Of a stretch of 26,535 nucleotides of DNA, positions 15,223 through 22,910 are shown in pieces. Below the pieces are notes generated by a model, which had not been told where the DNA came from, made no database searches, and saw only the letters and a list, made by a program, of their open reading frames with translations. The stretch's first letter is position 1, and the number at the start of each line of letters is the position of its first letter. A program made the translations under genes and the position numbers. Origin of the DNA: Clostridium sp. AM34-11AC (GTDB lineage Bacteria; Bacillota; Clostridia; Lachnospirales; Lachnospiraceae); assembly GCF_003435375.1 (NCBI RefSeq), contig NZ_QWGL01000039.1:1-26535 (forward strand). Direction: 5' to 3'.

Positions 15223-16608
15223 TTACATCCAGAATTTTCCCATCACAATCTTCTCCGCATACTCAAAGTCCCAAAGTTCAACATTCCCGGCTGTCACCAC
15301 CGGATCACTGTCGATGACAATCCCGTCGACCATGTAATCCCGCTGTCCCACCGGCGTTCCTTCCCGGACCGGAGCATGGAGCGATTTTGCGATCTTTGTC
15401 CTTACCTGGACCTTCTCATCGTTTCCCAGCAGAACACGGAGGGAGTTCCTATCCGCATGTTCAGTCCCAATCTCCACCTTAACCCTGGACTCCACGCCAT
15501 TTTCCACCAGAACTGCCGTTTCCTCCCCGAGTCCTGTTTTCTCTATCTCCTTATACTCAAAGTTTTTATCCCCATACGTCACAAGTTTCCGCATATCCTG
15601 CCACTTGTAGGTCCTGTGGGGCGGCCATCCGCAGTCAAGGAGTGCCGCTATGAATAACTTCTCATCCTTTTTCACTGCACCAACATAGCAGTATCCGGCC
15701 TTTCCCGTAAATCCGGTCTTTCCACTGACCGCGCCTTCCATGGACGTCAGGAGAGCGTTATGATTGACACAGGAGAAGCTCCGCGTTCCGGAGAGGTCAG
15801 AAAAGGCGTGGGACGGTGCTCTTGTGATGGCAAGGAATTCTTCCTTCGCCGGGGAGAGTGAGATACAATATCTGAGGATCCGCGCCAGGTCTGCCGCCGT
15901 CGTGGAATGGATCTTCCCGCTTTCCTTATCCTCCGCATCCAGCCCGTTGGGCGTCAGAAAATATGTATCATCACAGCCAAGTTCCGCTGCCTTCCCGTTC
16001 ATCATGTCCGCAAAATTTTCCACGCTGCCCCCGACCGCTTCCGCAATGGCCACTGCAGTGTCATTGTGGGATTCCAGCATCAGGGAGTAAAGAAGGTCTT
16101 CCAGACGGTATTTCTCCCCTTTTCCCGCATGCAGCTTTACCTCCGGCATGGATGCCGCCCGGTCTGAGATCTCGACTTCTGTGTCCAGCCCGGAGTTCTC
16201 CAGGGCAAGGATGCAGGTCATGATCTTCGTGGTGCTGGCCATGGGAAGAACTTTCTTCTCATTTTTCCCGTACAGAATCCGCCCTGTATCGCCGTCAAGC
16301 AGGACAGCAGCGTGGGCGTTTAAATTCAGCGGATCGGTCTTCACCTTCGATTGCACCACTTCTGATTCCAGCGTCTCCCCATTCTCGGACCGGATCACCG
16401 GCATGACCGGATCCTGCGCAGTCTGCTGCCCGCTGCTTTCCCTGTATAAATGATTTTCAGGAACTACTGCCGCAAAAATCAGGAGCGCCCCCAGGCACAG
16501 CTGCAGAAGCGGGTATGGTCCGCGCCTGCGTTTTTTCTCTTCTTTCACCCCGGTCCATTCACTGGGCCGCGCCAGCACCTTTTCTGCTATATTTTTATTC
16601 TTCCACAT
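15223..16608 (-). CDS. D-alanyl-D-alanine carboxypeptidase (PBP5/DacF-type)
   Basis: A low-molecular-weight penicillin-binding protein that trims the terminal D-Ala from peptidoglycan stem peptides. All three active-site motifs of peptidase family S11 are present: S125-T-T-K128, S180-H-N182 and K297-T-G299. The 461-residue protein begins with a ~32-residue basic cytosolic stretch, then a transmembrane segment (about 33-50), so it looks anchored by its N-terminus rather than secreted with a cleavable signal. A linker (~55-92) precedes the catalytic domain (~93-340), followed by a C-terminal beta domain. The ribosome-binding site before ATG 16608 is weak (GGAAG). DacB/DacF-like roles in sporulation are possible but not shown. 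Confidence 0.93.
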   Translation of the reverse strand: MWKNKNIAEKVLARPSEWTGVKEEKKRRRGPYPLLQLCLGALLIFAAVVPENHLYRESSGQQTAQDPVMPVIRSENGETLESEVVQSKVKTDPLNLNAHAAVLLDGDTGRILYGKNEKKVLPMASTTKIMTCILALENSGLDTEVEISDRAASMPEVKLHAGKGEKYRLEDLLYSLMLESHNDTAVAIAEAVGGSVENFADMMNGKAAELGCDDTYFLTPNGLDAEDKESGKIHSTTAADLARILRYCISLSPAKEEFLAITRAPSHAFSDLSGTRSFSCVNHNALLTSMEGAVSGKTGFTGKAGYCYVGAVKKDEKLFIAALLDCGWPPHRTYKWQDMRKLVTYGDKNFEYKEIEKTGLGEETAVLVENGVESRVKVEIGTEHADRNSLRVLLGNDEKVQVRTKIAKSLHAPVREGTPVGQRDYMVDGIVIDSDPVVTAGNVELWDFEYAEKIVMGKFWM

Positions 16609-16623
16609 TTTTCAGAACTTCCG

Positions 16624-16649
16624 CCGCATATTTGTAACAGCATATGCGG
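16624..16649. promoter_or_regulatory. Inverted repeat in the divergent dac/rluA spacer
   Basis: Perfect 8-bp arms ccgcatat and atatgcgg are separated by 10 bases. The repeat lies 16 bases before the dac start codon and just upstream of the rluA -35 box, so it could be an operator or a leader hairpin of the carboxypeptidase mRNA. Confidence 0.35.
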
Positions 16650-16663
16650 ATGTTTTCTGAGAC

Positions 16664-16692
16664 TTGCCGGACAATTTTTCCTATGATACAAT
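16664..16692 (+). promoter_or_regulatory. Sigma-A-type promoter of the RluA-family gene
   Basis: TTGCCG (16664-16669), a 17-base spacer and TACAAT (16687-16692). The predicted transcript would have a leader of about 110 bases before the start codon at 16810. Confidence 0.6.
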
Positions 16693-16809
16693 GAAAGGTG
16701 CTGAAATAATTTTAGAGACCATTTCTACATGTCCGTGGTGTTATGCAGCCGAAATCTCTGCGGGCATCTGCGTATTGAATTATTATTTTTTAATAAAAAG
16801 GGATTTTTC

Positions 16810-17733
16810 ATGAATATAGTTTTAATTTACACAATTAAAGAAGCTGAGAGCGGCCGTTCCATCGCCGCCTTTCTCCTGAATTCCGGCTATTCTTCCCGCC
16901 TGGTGGTTCATCTTCGGAACACCGAGGGCAGTTTTCTCCTAAACGGAAAAACTGTTTTTTCCAACACAGTCCTTCAGCCGAAAGATCAGTTGCGCGTCCA
17001 TGTCACGGAGAAAAAAACTTCCGACCAGATTGTCCCTGTTCCCATGGACCTCTCCGTCGTTTTTGAAGACGAACATGTTCTCGTGATCGATAAACCTGCC
17101 GGAATGCCGGTCCACCCGTCCCAGGGACACTATGAGAATACCCTGGCAAACGGAATCGCATGGTATTACAGGAACGAGGCGACCCCTTTCGTGTTCCGGG
17201 CCGTAAACCGGCTGGACCGGGACACATCAGGACTTGTGCTTCTCGCAAAGAATCCCTACAGCTCCTGCGTTCTCTCTGATGCCGTGAAGGATCACACGAT
17301 TCACAGGGAGTACGCCGCCATCGTCTCCGGGAAGACGGACGCGTCCGGCACCATCGATCTTCCGATCGCAAGAAAAGACGGCTCCACCATCGAGCGGGTC
17401 TGCGATCCAGAGCGGGGCGAGACCGCTGTGACCCATTACCGGACGTTTGCCTACAACAAGGACGCCGACATTTCTTTCATCCGCCTCCTCTTAGAGACAG
17501 GAAGAACACACCAGATCCGGGTCCATATGAAAGCCATCGGGCATCCGCTGCCGGGGGATTTTCTCTACTGCCCGGACTACCGCTTTATCGACCGGCAGCC
17601 GCTCCATTCCACATACTTAAGATTTTCCCATCCGGTGACCGGAGAGAAGCTTGAATTCTCCGCATCACTGCCAGAGGACATGAGAAAACTTTTTCCGGAC
17701 ATCAAAAATCCGTCAGGTCCTGTCTTTTTCTAA
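16810..17733 (+). CDS. RluA family RNA pseudouridine synthase
   Basis: This enzyme isomerises uridine to pseudouridine in rRNA or tRNA. The 307-residue protein starts at ATG 16810, behind aaaaaggga. A longer frame from 16729 lacks a ribosome-binding site. Residues ~1-70 resemble an S4-like RNA-binding part (SRLVVHLRNTEGSFLLNGK). The catalytic domain has VIDKPAGMPVHPSQGH and the signature AVNRLDRDTSGLVLLAKN with catalytic D136, then LETGRTHQIRVHMKAIGHPLPGD. Whether it is RluC-, RluD- or RluA-like in target cannot be told. The end of the coding sequence forms half of its own terminator. Confidence 0.93.
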   Translation: MNIVLIYTIKEAESGRSIAAFLLNSGYSSRLVVHLRNTEGSFLLNGKTVFSNTVLQPKDQLRVHVTEKKTSDQIVPVPMDLSVVFEDEHVLVIDKPAGMPVHPSQGHYENTLANGIAWYYRNEATPFVFRAVNRLDRDTSGLVLLAKNPYSSCVLSDAVKDHTIHREYAAIVSGKTDASGTIDLPIARKDGSTIERVCDPERGETAVTHYRTFAYNKDADISFIRLLLETGRTHQIRVHMKAIGHPLPGDFLYCPDYRFIDRQPLHSTYLRFSHPVTGEKLEFSASLPEDMRKLFPDIKNPSGPVFF

Positions 17734-17754
17734 GGCAGGATCTGACGGATTTTT
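17704..17754 (+). terminator. Terminator overlapping the end of the RluA-family gene
   Basis: aatccgtcaggtcctg pairs with caggatctgacggatt (one mismatch), followed by a T-run (ttttta). The upstream arm is inside the coding sequence and the loop contains the TAA stop. An A-run precedes the stem, so it may also act on the convergent transcript. Confidence 0.88.
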
Positions 17755-17844
17755 ATTTGCTTTTTTTCAACCACTACATATTAAAGTGTATCTCATCATA
17801 AGCAGATTTTCAGCGTATCCTCATATATCTGCTGACTTCTATAC

Positions 17845-19335
17845 TCAGCCGCCCTGGATTCTAAGTCCCTTCGGATAGTGGTTTTTCAGCATCCCTCCAG
17901 CTGCCTTCGCAAATCCAAGCGACATGCCGCCGGTAGTAACAAGAACCCAGCCTTTTACCGGAATCTCCCGATTTTCAAAGTCTTCCGCCCGCAGCGTCTC
18001 CCCGCGAAGATACCGCAGCGCAAGATCCTCCGATCCGACCTCCACGCTCTGTCTCACATCACTTTTTTTCAGTGCCAGAGCCAATGCATGGGACGGCTCA
18101 AACCTGTCTTTTTTCGCGCTTCCGAGGTGCAGGCCCGGTCTCAGTACCTTAAGTCCCTTAAGATCCGGCATCACCTCCGGGACGAGATACAGGTTTTCTC
18201 CGAACATCAGAAATTTCTTTCCATTCTCCAGATGTTCCGTGTCTTTCAGATTTTCTTTTTCAAACGTCCGGAACGCAGCGACCGCTTCCGTGAGCGCCGC
18301 GTCCTCTTTCGCACGTCCATTTTTACGTCCGCCCTTTTTGCTGTTTTTCTTTTCGTCTGCGTTCACAGTACTTTCCACAGCATCCCAGGATCTCTCACCT
18401 TTCACAAGCAGCGCCAGGAAATGACCCTCCCCGTCCGCAAGATGCGGCCAGATCCTCACGGTCTTTTTCAGTTCCTCATCCCCATCTGCCCATTCCGGGT
18501 GACCGCCGGAAAAATATTTTACAAGCTCCGGCTGCACCACAGAAAACTCCGGATGGCGCTCAAGGAATCTTGCTATGCTCTGCTCGTTCTCCTCGGGTGA
18601 AAATGTGCAGGTGGAATAGGCGATCCGCCCACCGTCCTTTAACATCGCCGCTGCGCAGTCCAGGATCCCGTCCTGCAGCCCCGCGCACTGTTTTACATGG
18701 TCTGGGCTCCACTCATTTCTGGCGTTCTCATCCTTTCGGAACATTCCCTCGCCGGAACACGGGGCATCCACCACGATCCCGTCAAAAAATTCCGGAAACG
18801 CCGGGGCAAGCTGGAACGGATCCATATTCGTCACCACAGCATTCTTCACGCCAAGGCGCTCAATATTCTGGGACAGGATCTTCGCGCGGGCAGGATGGAT
18901 CTCGTTGCAGACTAAAAGCCCCTGTCCGCCCATTTTTCCGGCAAGATGGGTAGATTTACCTCCCGGTGCCGCGCAGAGGTCCAGGATCTGCTCTCCGGGC
19001 TTTGGAGACAGTGCTTCTGCCACAGACATGGCGCTTGGTTCCTGGATATAGTATGCCCCCGCCTCGTGGAACGGATGGCGTCCCGGGCGCATGTCTGCCT
19101 CGTAGTAAAATCCCTCTTCTGCCCAGGGAACTTTTGCGAGTCCCTTCAGGTAATCTCCGAGGGGTTCTCCTTCCTCCGGCATCTCCCCGCTCTTCTGCTT
19201 TAATGGGTTGACCCGCAGTCCGAATTTCCGCTCCGCGTCATAGCTCTTAAAAAATGCTTCCGCATCACTGCCGAGAAGCTTTTCCATCTTCTCCACGAAC
19301 GCTTCCGGCAGCTCTCTCTTCGTTTCTTTTTCCAT
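17845..19335 (-). CDS. RsmF/RsmB-family rRNA (cytosine-C5) methyltransferase
   Basis: A SAM-dependent m5C RNA methyltransferase of the NOL1/NOP2/Sun family. Of its 496 residues, the first ~90 form the N-terminal domain. The SAM-binding motif is ILDLCAAPGGKSTHLAG (117-133). The two catalytic-cycle cysteines lie in VVDAPCSGEGMFRK (C193) and AYSTCTFSPEENE (C243). The part beyond ~330 starts with a Lys-rich linker (EKKNSKKGGRKNGRAKE) and continues into an RsmF-type C-terminal/PUA-like domain ending LRIQGG. By layout it fits Gram-positive RsmF, which modifies 16S rRNA. The gene appears monocistronic, bounded upstream by a terminator hairpin and a family A repeat. Confidence 0.93.
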   Translation of the reverse strand: MEKETKRELPEAFVEKMEKLLGSDAEAFFKSYDAERKFGLRVNPLKQKSGEMPEEGEPLGDYLKGLAKVPWAEEGFYYEADMRPGRHPFHEAGAYYIQEPSAMSVAEALSPKPGEQILDLCAAPGGKSTHLAGKMGGQGLLVCNEIHPARAKILSQNIERLGVKNAVVTNMDPFQLAPAFPEFFDGIVVDAPCSGEGMFRKDENARNEWSPDHVKQCAGLQDGILDCAAAMLKDGGRIAYSTCTFSPEENEQSIARFLERHPEFSVVQPELVKYFSGGHPEWADGDEELKKTVRIWPHLADGEGHFLALLVKGERSWDAVESTVNADEKKNSKKGGRKNGRAKEDAALTEAVAAFRTFEKENLKDTEHLENGKKFLMFGENLYLVPEVMPDLKGLKVLRPGLHLGSAKKDRFEPSHALALALKKSDVRQSVEVGSEDLALRYLRGETLRAEDFENREIPVKGWVLVTTGGMSLGFAKAAGGMLKNHYPKGLRIQGG

Positions 19336-19354
19336 AATCTCCTGATCTCAAAAA

Positions 19355-19382
19355 CGCCCGCCGGGGATGATCCCAGCGGGCG
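19355..19382 (-). terminator. GC-rich terminator upstream of rsmF-like gene
   Basis: cgcccgc...gcgggcg with inner gggga/tccca pairs. On the minus strand it is followed by gtttttgag. It would stop transcription from the DUF6465 gene region before it enters the methyltransferase gene. Confidence 0.75.
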
Positions 19383-19405
19383 CTCAAGTCCTAAAGTCCT
19401 AGTTT

Positions 19406-19543
19406 CTGGTAACTATTCAGTACCTTCATAGTTACACGCAAAAATCCATTCCAGATCAGCTTCGCTGATGGGATTTTTGCCCTCCAGCCTATGTTTTCTT
19501 ACGGTCAGCGCAGCAAGGGCGCAGACCTACTGAACAGTTACAG
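19406..19543 (-). repeat. Family A structured intergenic repeat, copy 3 (inverted orientation)
   Basis: The reverse complement is nearly identical to copy 2: ctgtaactgttcagtaggtc at one end, then cttgctgcgctgaccgtaag, the hairpin gcaaaaatcccatcagc-gaa-gctgat...ggatttttgc, and ggtactgaatagttacc. Both outer ends are versions of ctg(g)taact(a/g)ttcagta, forming terminal inverted repeats. It lies in the 321-base gap 19336-19656 between the DUF6465 gene and the methyltransferase. The remainder (19544-19656) has a short atgtcc-at-ccggacat-like palindrome and no gene. Confidence 0.88.
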
Positions 19544-19656
19544 TTTCTGTTCTTTTGCAGGCGGCACACCCAGGATATGTCCATCTGCAAGACTGTGTCT
19601 AAACACATTTGCCCAGCCATATGTCCATCCGGACATAGCTAAACTATCATCTCAAC

Positions 19657-20070
19657 TTACAGCTCGATCTTGTAATCGTCTGCGCCGATACCGTTTACTA
19701 CATAGTAAGCAGCGCTCTCTTCCGGCTTTACATAGATCTCGATGGTCTTGATATCGCCGACTTTGTTGCCTTTCTTTGTGTAGGCTTTCTTAACAGCTGC
19801 AATGAGGTCTTTCTCTGTAACTTCCTTGCCAGCGAACTGTACAACTACGGATGTCTTGATGTCCTTTGCTGTTGTTCTCTTTGCCGGAGCTTTCTTTGCT
19901 GTCTCTTTCTTCGGCTCTTCTGCTTTCTTAGCTTCTGCCTTCGGAGCCTCTGCCTTTGCTTCTGCCTTTACTGTCTTTGTCTCTGCTGCCTTTACTTCTA
20001 CAGTGCTATTGCTAACCGGTGCTGCAGCCATTTTCTTTGCTGCGGCTGCGATTGGATTCTTCTTTGCCAT
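19657..20070 (-). CDS. DUF6465-type protein with Ala/Lys-rich N-terminal tail
   Basis: A 137-residue protein of unknown function. The N-terminal half (to ~70) is a highly basic and alanine-rich low-complexity tail (repeats of KAEAK/AEEPKKETAKKAPAKRTT type) reminiscent of histone H1 tails. The C-terminal half (~70-137) is a compact domain (VVVQFAGKEVTEKDLIAAVKKAY ... IEIYVKPEESAAYYVVNG) that I associate with DUF6465. The start is ATG 20070, with AGGAGG eight bases before it. A longer frame beginning at 20103 would overlap that site. It has a perfect-consensus promoter and is monocistronic, so an abundant nucleic-acid-associated protein is a reasonable inference, not a demonstrated one. Confidence 0.8.
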   Translation of the reverse strand: MAKKNPIAAAAKKMAAAPVSNSTVEVKAAETKTVKAEAKAEAPKAEAKKAEEPKKETAKKAPAKRTTAKDIKTSVVVQFAGKEVTEKDLIAAVKKAYTKKGNKVGDIKTIEIYVKPEESAAYYVVNGIGADDYKIEL

Positions 20071-20156
20071 AATGATATCCTCCTGAAAAATGTTGACACA
20101 CAAAACTGTTTTCCTGTCATTTCCTGAGTTGTCGTACTAAATAATCGTCATAGCGC

Positions 20157-20185
20157 ATTATAAGCCCTCGTCAGGATTTTGTCAA
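20157..20185 (-). promoter_or_regulatory. Perfect consensus sigma-A promoter of the DUF6465 gene
   Basis: On the minus strand, TTGACA (20180-20185), exactly 17 bases, and TATAAT (20157-20162). The leader is about 80 bases. This is the strongest promoter seen in the window. Confidence 0.9.
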
Positions 20186-20221
20186 TAAAATCCCGTAAAA
20201 CTGGTATTTGTAAGCAAAAAA

Positions 20222-20261
20222 GATCCGGCAGAACACATATCCGAAAGTATCCTGCCGAATC
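20222..20261 (-). terminator. Terminator of the DUF5722 gene
   Basis: On the minus strand, gattcggcagga pairs with tctgccggatc around an 18-base loop and is followed by ttttttgc. A further outer complementarity (ctggtattt / aaataccag) could extend the structure. It lies 24 bases beyond the stop codon. Confidence 0.82.
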
Positions 20262-20285
20262 AAAATACCAGCTTTATTTTTTGAA

Positions 20286-21947
20286 TTATTCCTGCAGCTT
20301 AAATCCCGGGATCACATCGCTCCACTTGTTGATTCCGATGATCTTCTTCGCAAATTCCGTATACTTCAGAGATTTATTTGTATCAATATATTTGAATACG
20401 TTGTAAATATTCTTCGGCATAACGGCGATGACCCTGTTCGGGCTTGACATGTCAACTGTCCAGAGACCAAACGAGCAGGACTGCTCTACCTCGATCACCG
20501 CATCGACCTGACGGTTTAAGATAAACGCGTCGATATACGGGTTGTTGTCCACAAGATAGTACGCGTAGGCAAATGCCGCCGCCTGGATATCATAGACATC
20601 TCCGCGGGTCGCGCTCTTTGATGTAAAGCCTTCCTCAGAGAGAATGATATGGCGGACATTTCCGCCTGCATCACGCATGATGTCCTTCTGGAAGTAATCC
20701 GTCAGGACGTTGAGGTTCTTGAAGTTTACGACCGGTGAATCTTCTGTATTGTTGACAGCACCTGTCTGATCATCATCCCAGAACTCTGGCTCCGTCATCG
20801 GATGCGGGTATGGGTGGTAGGCAAGTCCCCATTCGATATTTCCCTCGTCGCGGATATCGGCGTTGAACCGGTCGATGAAGTCCTTCGCGCCGTACATCAG
20901 ATTGGAGTTCGCCCGCTTCCACTCATAGTCTGTGGAGAAGAATACTCTCGCGTTGCGGCTCTGGCTCTTGATTGCCGTGTAGGCCACACGGAATACCTTT
21001 GAGTAGAGTTTTGTGTAGGAATCGATGTCCATCGGACCTGTGTAGTTCCAGTTTAAGTTGTTGTTGATCTCGTTTCCGACGATCCAGTTGCTGACGCGGC
21101 CGTAATCATCGTGGGCGCCGGAATAGCGCTCTGCCATGAAGGAGAGCAGCGCGCGTGTCGTCTCATATCCCTGCTCCGTGGAGACATTAAAACCGTAGTA
21201 GAAAGCTTCCTTTCTCTTCGCAAGCCCGGCTTCGTGAAGCTCCGGGTAGCTGTCGTTCCAGCCGTTTAAAAGGATCGCCGTCACAACGATTCCTTTTGCG
21301 GAGAACGCACTGATCATCTTATCATAATCCTTGATGAGATCACCGTTGAAGTTGTAGGTCTTTCCGTTGTATTTGTACTTTAAATTGCCGCCCACAAGCT
21401 GGTGATACGGGATATTGACCGTCGTGTGCTTCACACCCAGATTCAGCGCGTCACCGAGCATATCGAGCTGGATCAGAAGTCCTTTTTTGCTCATCGGCTC
21501 CGGGTAAGCCTCACGATATTTTGCCACATCGCCCGGGTTCGTCACATAGATCGCATTGCTGATCGGGGTGTAGGTGCTGCCGGTCTTTAACGCAACCACA
21601 AATCTGGAATAGAGCATCGTATCTGTGGAATCACCGCTGTATTTTAAGGTGAATTTTAACTTGTCGGATTTGTTGCTCCATGCGATGTAGTCCGTTCTGG
21701 AGCCTATCTCAGACTCATATGGGTGAAGCTCGAACAGATAATAATATCCATCATCCGGAGTTTCCCCCTCATTTAAAGCGCCGGTCGTAGCTGTTCCTGT
21801 GACGGAAATGCTGTTTCCGTTCTCTACCGAACAAGCCTTCAGCCATGCACTGTCATAAGCAAAGCTCGTGAAGCATCCCACCGCCGCGGTCATCAGCAGT
21901 CCCATAAGAAACGCCGCACCGCTGCGGAATAAGGTTCTTTTTTTCAT
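20286..21947 (-). CDS. Secreted glycoside hydrolase-like protein (DUF5722)
   Basis: A 553-residue exported protein with a signal peptide (basic MKKR, hydrophobic core, likely cleavage after SFA at residue 30). The N-terminal part (~40-135) is beta-rich. The main part (~150-540) reads like a TIM-barrel glycosidase of clan GH-A type. WIVGNEINNNLNW supplies a candidate acid/base (E293 after N292). HIILSEEGFTS supplies a candidate nucleophile (E438 or E439) at a plausible distance. Other barrel-like strands include TAILLNGWND and WGLAYHPYPHP. I associate it with DUF5722, which has no defined substrate. It has its own promoter and terminator and no carbohydrate transporters or regulators beside it. 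Confidence 0.75.
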   Translation of the reverse strand: MKKRTLFRSGAAFLMGLLMTAAVGCFTSFAYDSAWLKACSVENGNSISVTGTATTGALNEGETPDDGYYYLFELHPYESEIGSRTDYIAWSNKSDKLKFTLKYSGDSTDTMLYSRFVVALKTGSTYTPISNAIYVTNPGDVAKYREAYPEPMSKKGLLIQLDMLGDALNLGVKHTTVNIPYHQLVGGNLKYKYNGKTYNFNGDLIKDYDKMISAFSAKGIVVTAILLNGWNDSYPELHEAGLAKRKEAFYYGFNVSTEQGYETTRALLSFMAERYSGAHDDYGRVSNWIVGNEINNNLNWNYTGPMDIDSYTKLYSKVFRVAYTAIKSQSRNARVFFSTDYEWKRANSNLMYGAKDFIDRFNADIRDEGNIEWGLAYHPYPHPMTEPEFWDDDQTGAVNNTEDSPVVNFKNLNVLTDYFQKDIMRDAGGNVRHIILSEEGFTSKSATRGDVYDIQAAAFAYAYYLVDNNPYIDAFILNRQVDAVIEVEQSCSFGLWTVDMSSPNRVIAVMPKNIYNVFKYIDTNKSLKYTEFAKKIIGINKWSDVIPGFKLQE

Positions 21948-21979
21948 ATCGTTTTCCCGCCTTTCTTTTTGCCTAAACT

Positions 21980-22008
21980 ATTTTATCATCTGTATTTTGA
22001 TGATTCAA
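21980..22008 (-). promoter_or_regulatory. Sigma-A promoter of the DUF5722 gene
   Basis: On the minus strand, TTGAAT (22003-22008), a 17-base spacer and TAAAAT (21980-21985), about 32 bases before the start codon at 21947. Confidence 0.75.
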
Positions 22009-22127
22009 TTACAATTCCCTTACGATTTTACGGCAATCTGCCGCCTTTTTCGCCATCTTTGCGGCATCAAAACCACTGGAACCGATCGATTCTGATACGG
22101 AAATATAAGCACATTTTTTCCATCAGG

Positions 22128-22763
22128 CTAGAGAACCGCCAGAACAAGTGCCGCCAGATTCGCCGCGAAATGGAACACCACCGGTGCCTTCACCGTGTTC
22201 GTCTTTTCCATAAGATATGCCAGGATCAGCCCCATAAAGAAGCTGTAGATTCCCTGCACAAGATCCCAGTGGAACACACTGAAAAATGCCGCAGTCATAA
22301 ATGCTGCTGCCGGGGCGGACACAAGTTCCTTGCACCTTCCATAGAGAACGCCGCGGAAAAAGTATTCCTCCAGAACAGGGGATGCCGCCAGAAGCACCAC
22401 AGCCTCCAGCCAGAGATTTCCCGTAAACAGGCTCTCATCCGCCAACACCGCGCCAGGGATCTGAAGTGTTTTCACCGCAAAGCCGAATGCCAGGGATATT
22501 CCTGCGCCACTGAAAAATGCCGCAGCCGCAATTTTTCCGTTCCAGTGTTCTTTTCCCCTGAACACCGAATCCTCTCTATAAAGATGTACCAGCATCGGAA
22601 CCGCGATGACTGAGCGGAACAAGGTATCCCATAAGATCACATCGTCCCCGAAAATCGTTGTCTGCGCAAGCGGAAGTTCAATGATACATGCTACCGCCAG
22701 ACAGAACAGTATTGGAAAAAGAATCCTCCGGATCCTGATCTTCAATTTTTTCTCTCCTTTCAT
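22128..22763 (-). CDS. CPBP family intramembrane metalloprotease
   Basis: A 211-residue polytopic protein of the CPBP (Abi/CaaX protease-like) family. The motifs are complete: EEYFFRG (E132-E133, R137), FFSVFHWD (F161...H165) and the third HFAAN (H198, N202), expected to form the metal site in the membrane. About six hydrophobic segments. Family members process prenylated or other membrane proteins or act in bacteriocin immunity. No peptide or bacteriocin gene is adjacent, so the substrate is unknown. It diverges from the pdaA-like gene. Confidence 0.9.
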   Translation of the reverse strand: MKGEKKLKIRIRRILFPILFCLAVACIIELPLAQTTIFGDDVILWDTLFRSVIAVPMLVHLYREDSVFRGKEHWNGKIAAAAFFSGAGISLAFGFAVKTLQIPGAVLADESLFTGNLWLEAVVLLAASPVLEEYFFRGVLYGRCKELVSAPAAAFMTAAFFSVFHWDLVQGIYSFFMGLILAYLMEKTNTVKAPVVFHFAANLAALVLAVL

Positions 22764-22818
22764 ACTGCCGAACCGGCAGCTTTACGCGCACCAACACATC
22801 TTACCACATTTTGCGATG

Positions 22819-22848
22819 GAATACAAATATCTGGGGTGGAATATATTA
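22819..22848 (+). promoter_or_regulatory. Possible sigma-G-like promoter of the pdaA-like gene
   Basis: GAATA (22819-22823), an 18-base spacer and TATATTA (22842-22848). Compared with the sigma-G pattern (GMATR ... CATNNTA) the -35 fits and the -10 differs at its first base. In Bacillus pdaA is forespore-expressed under sigma-G, which makes this worth testing. The match alone is weak. Confidence 0.35.
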
Positions 22849-22910
22849 TAAAAAGCAGTTCCATGAGACATCTGCACGTCTCTGGAACCACATGAAAAGG
22901 ATATCATTTC

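Noticed and set aside
17878..18600. 240-codon plus-strand frame opposite the methyltransferase
   Set aside because: Antisense to a gene with intact catalytic motifs. No ribosome-binding site or family resemblance.
9778..19543. CRISPR array as an explanation for the repeated sequences
   Set aside because: Copies are kilobases apart, ~135-150 bp long and internally structured. There are no regular short repeats and spacers and no cas genes.
22128..22763. CPBP protease as a bacteriocin immunity gene
   Set aside because: No precursor peptide, exporter or modification gene is nearby, so a general membrane protease is the safer reading.
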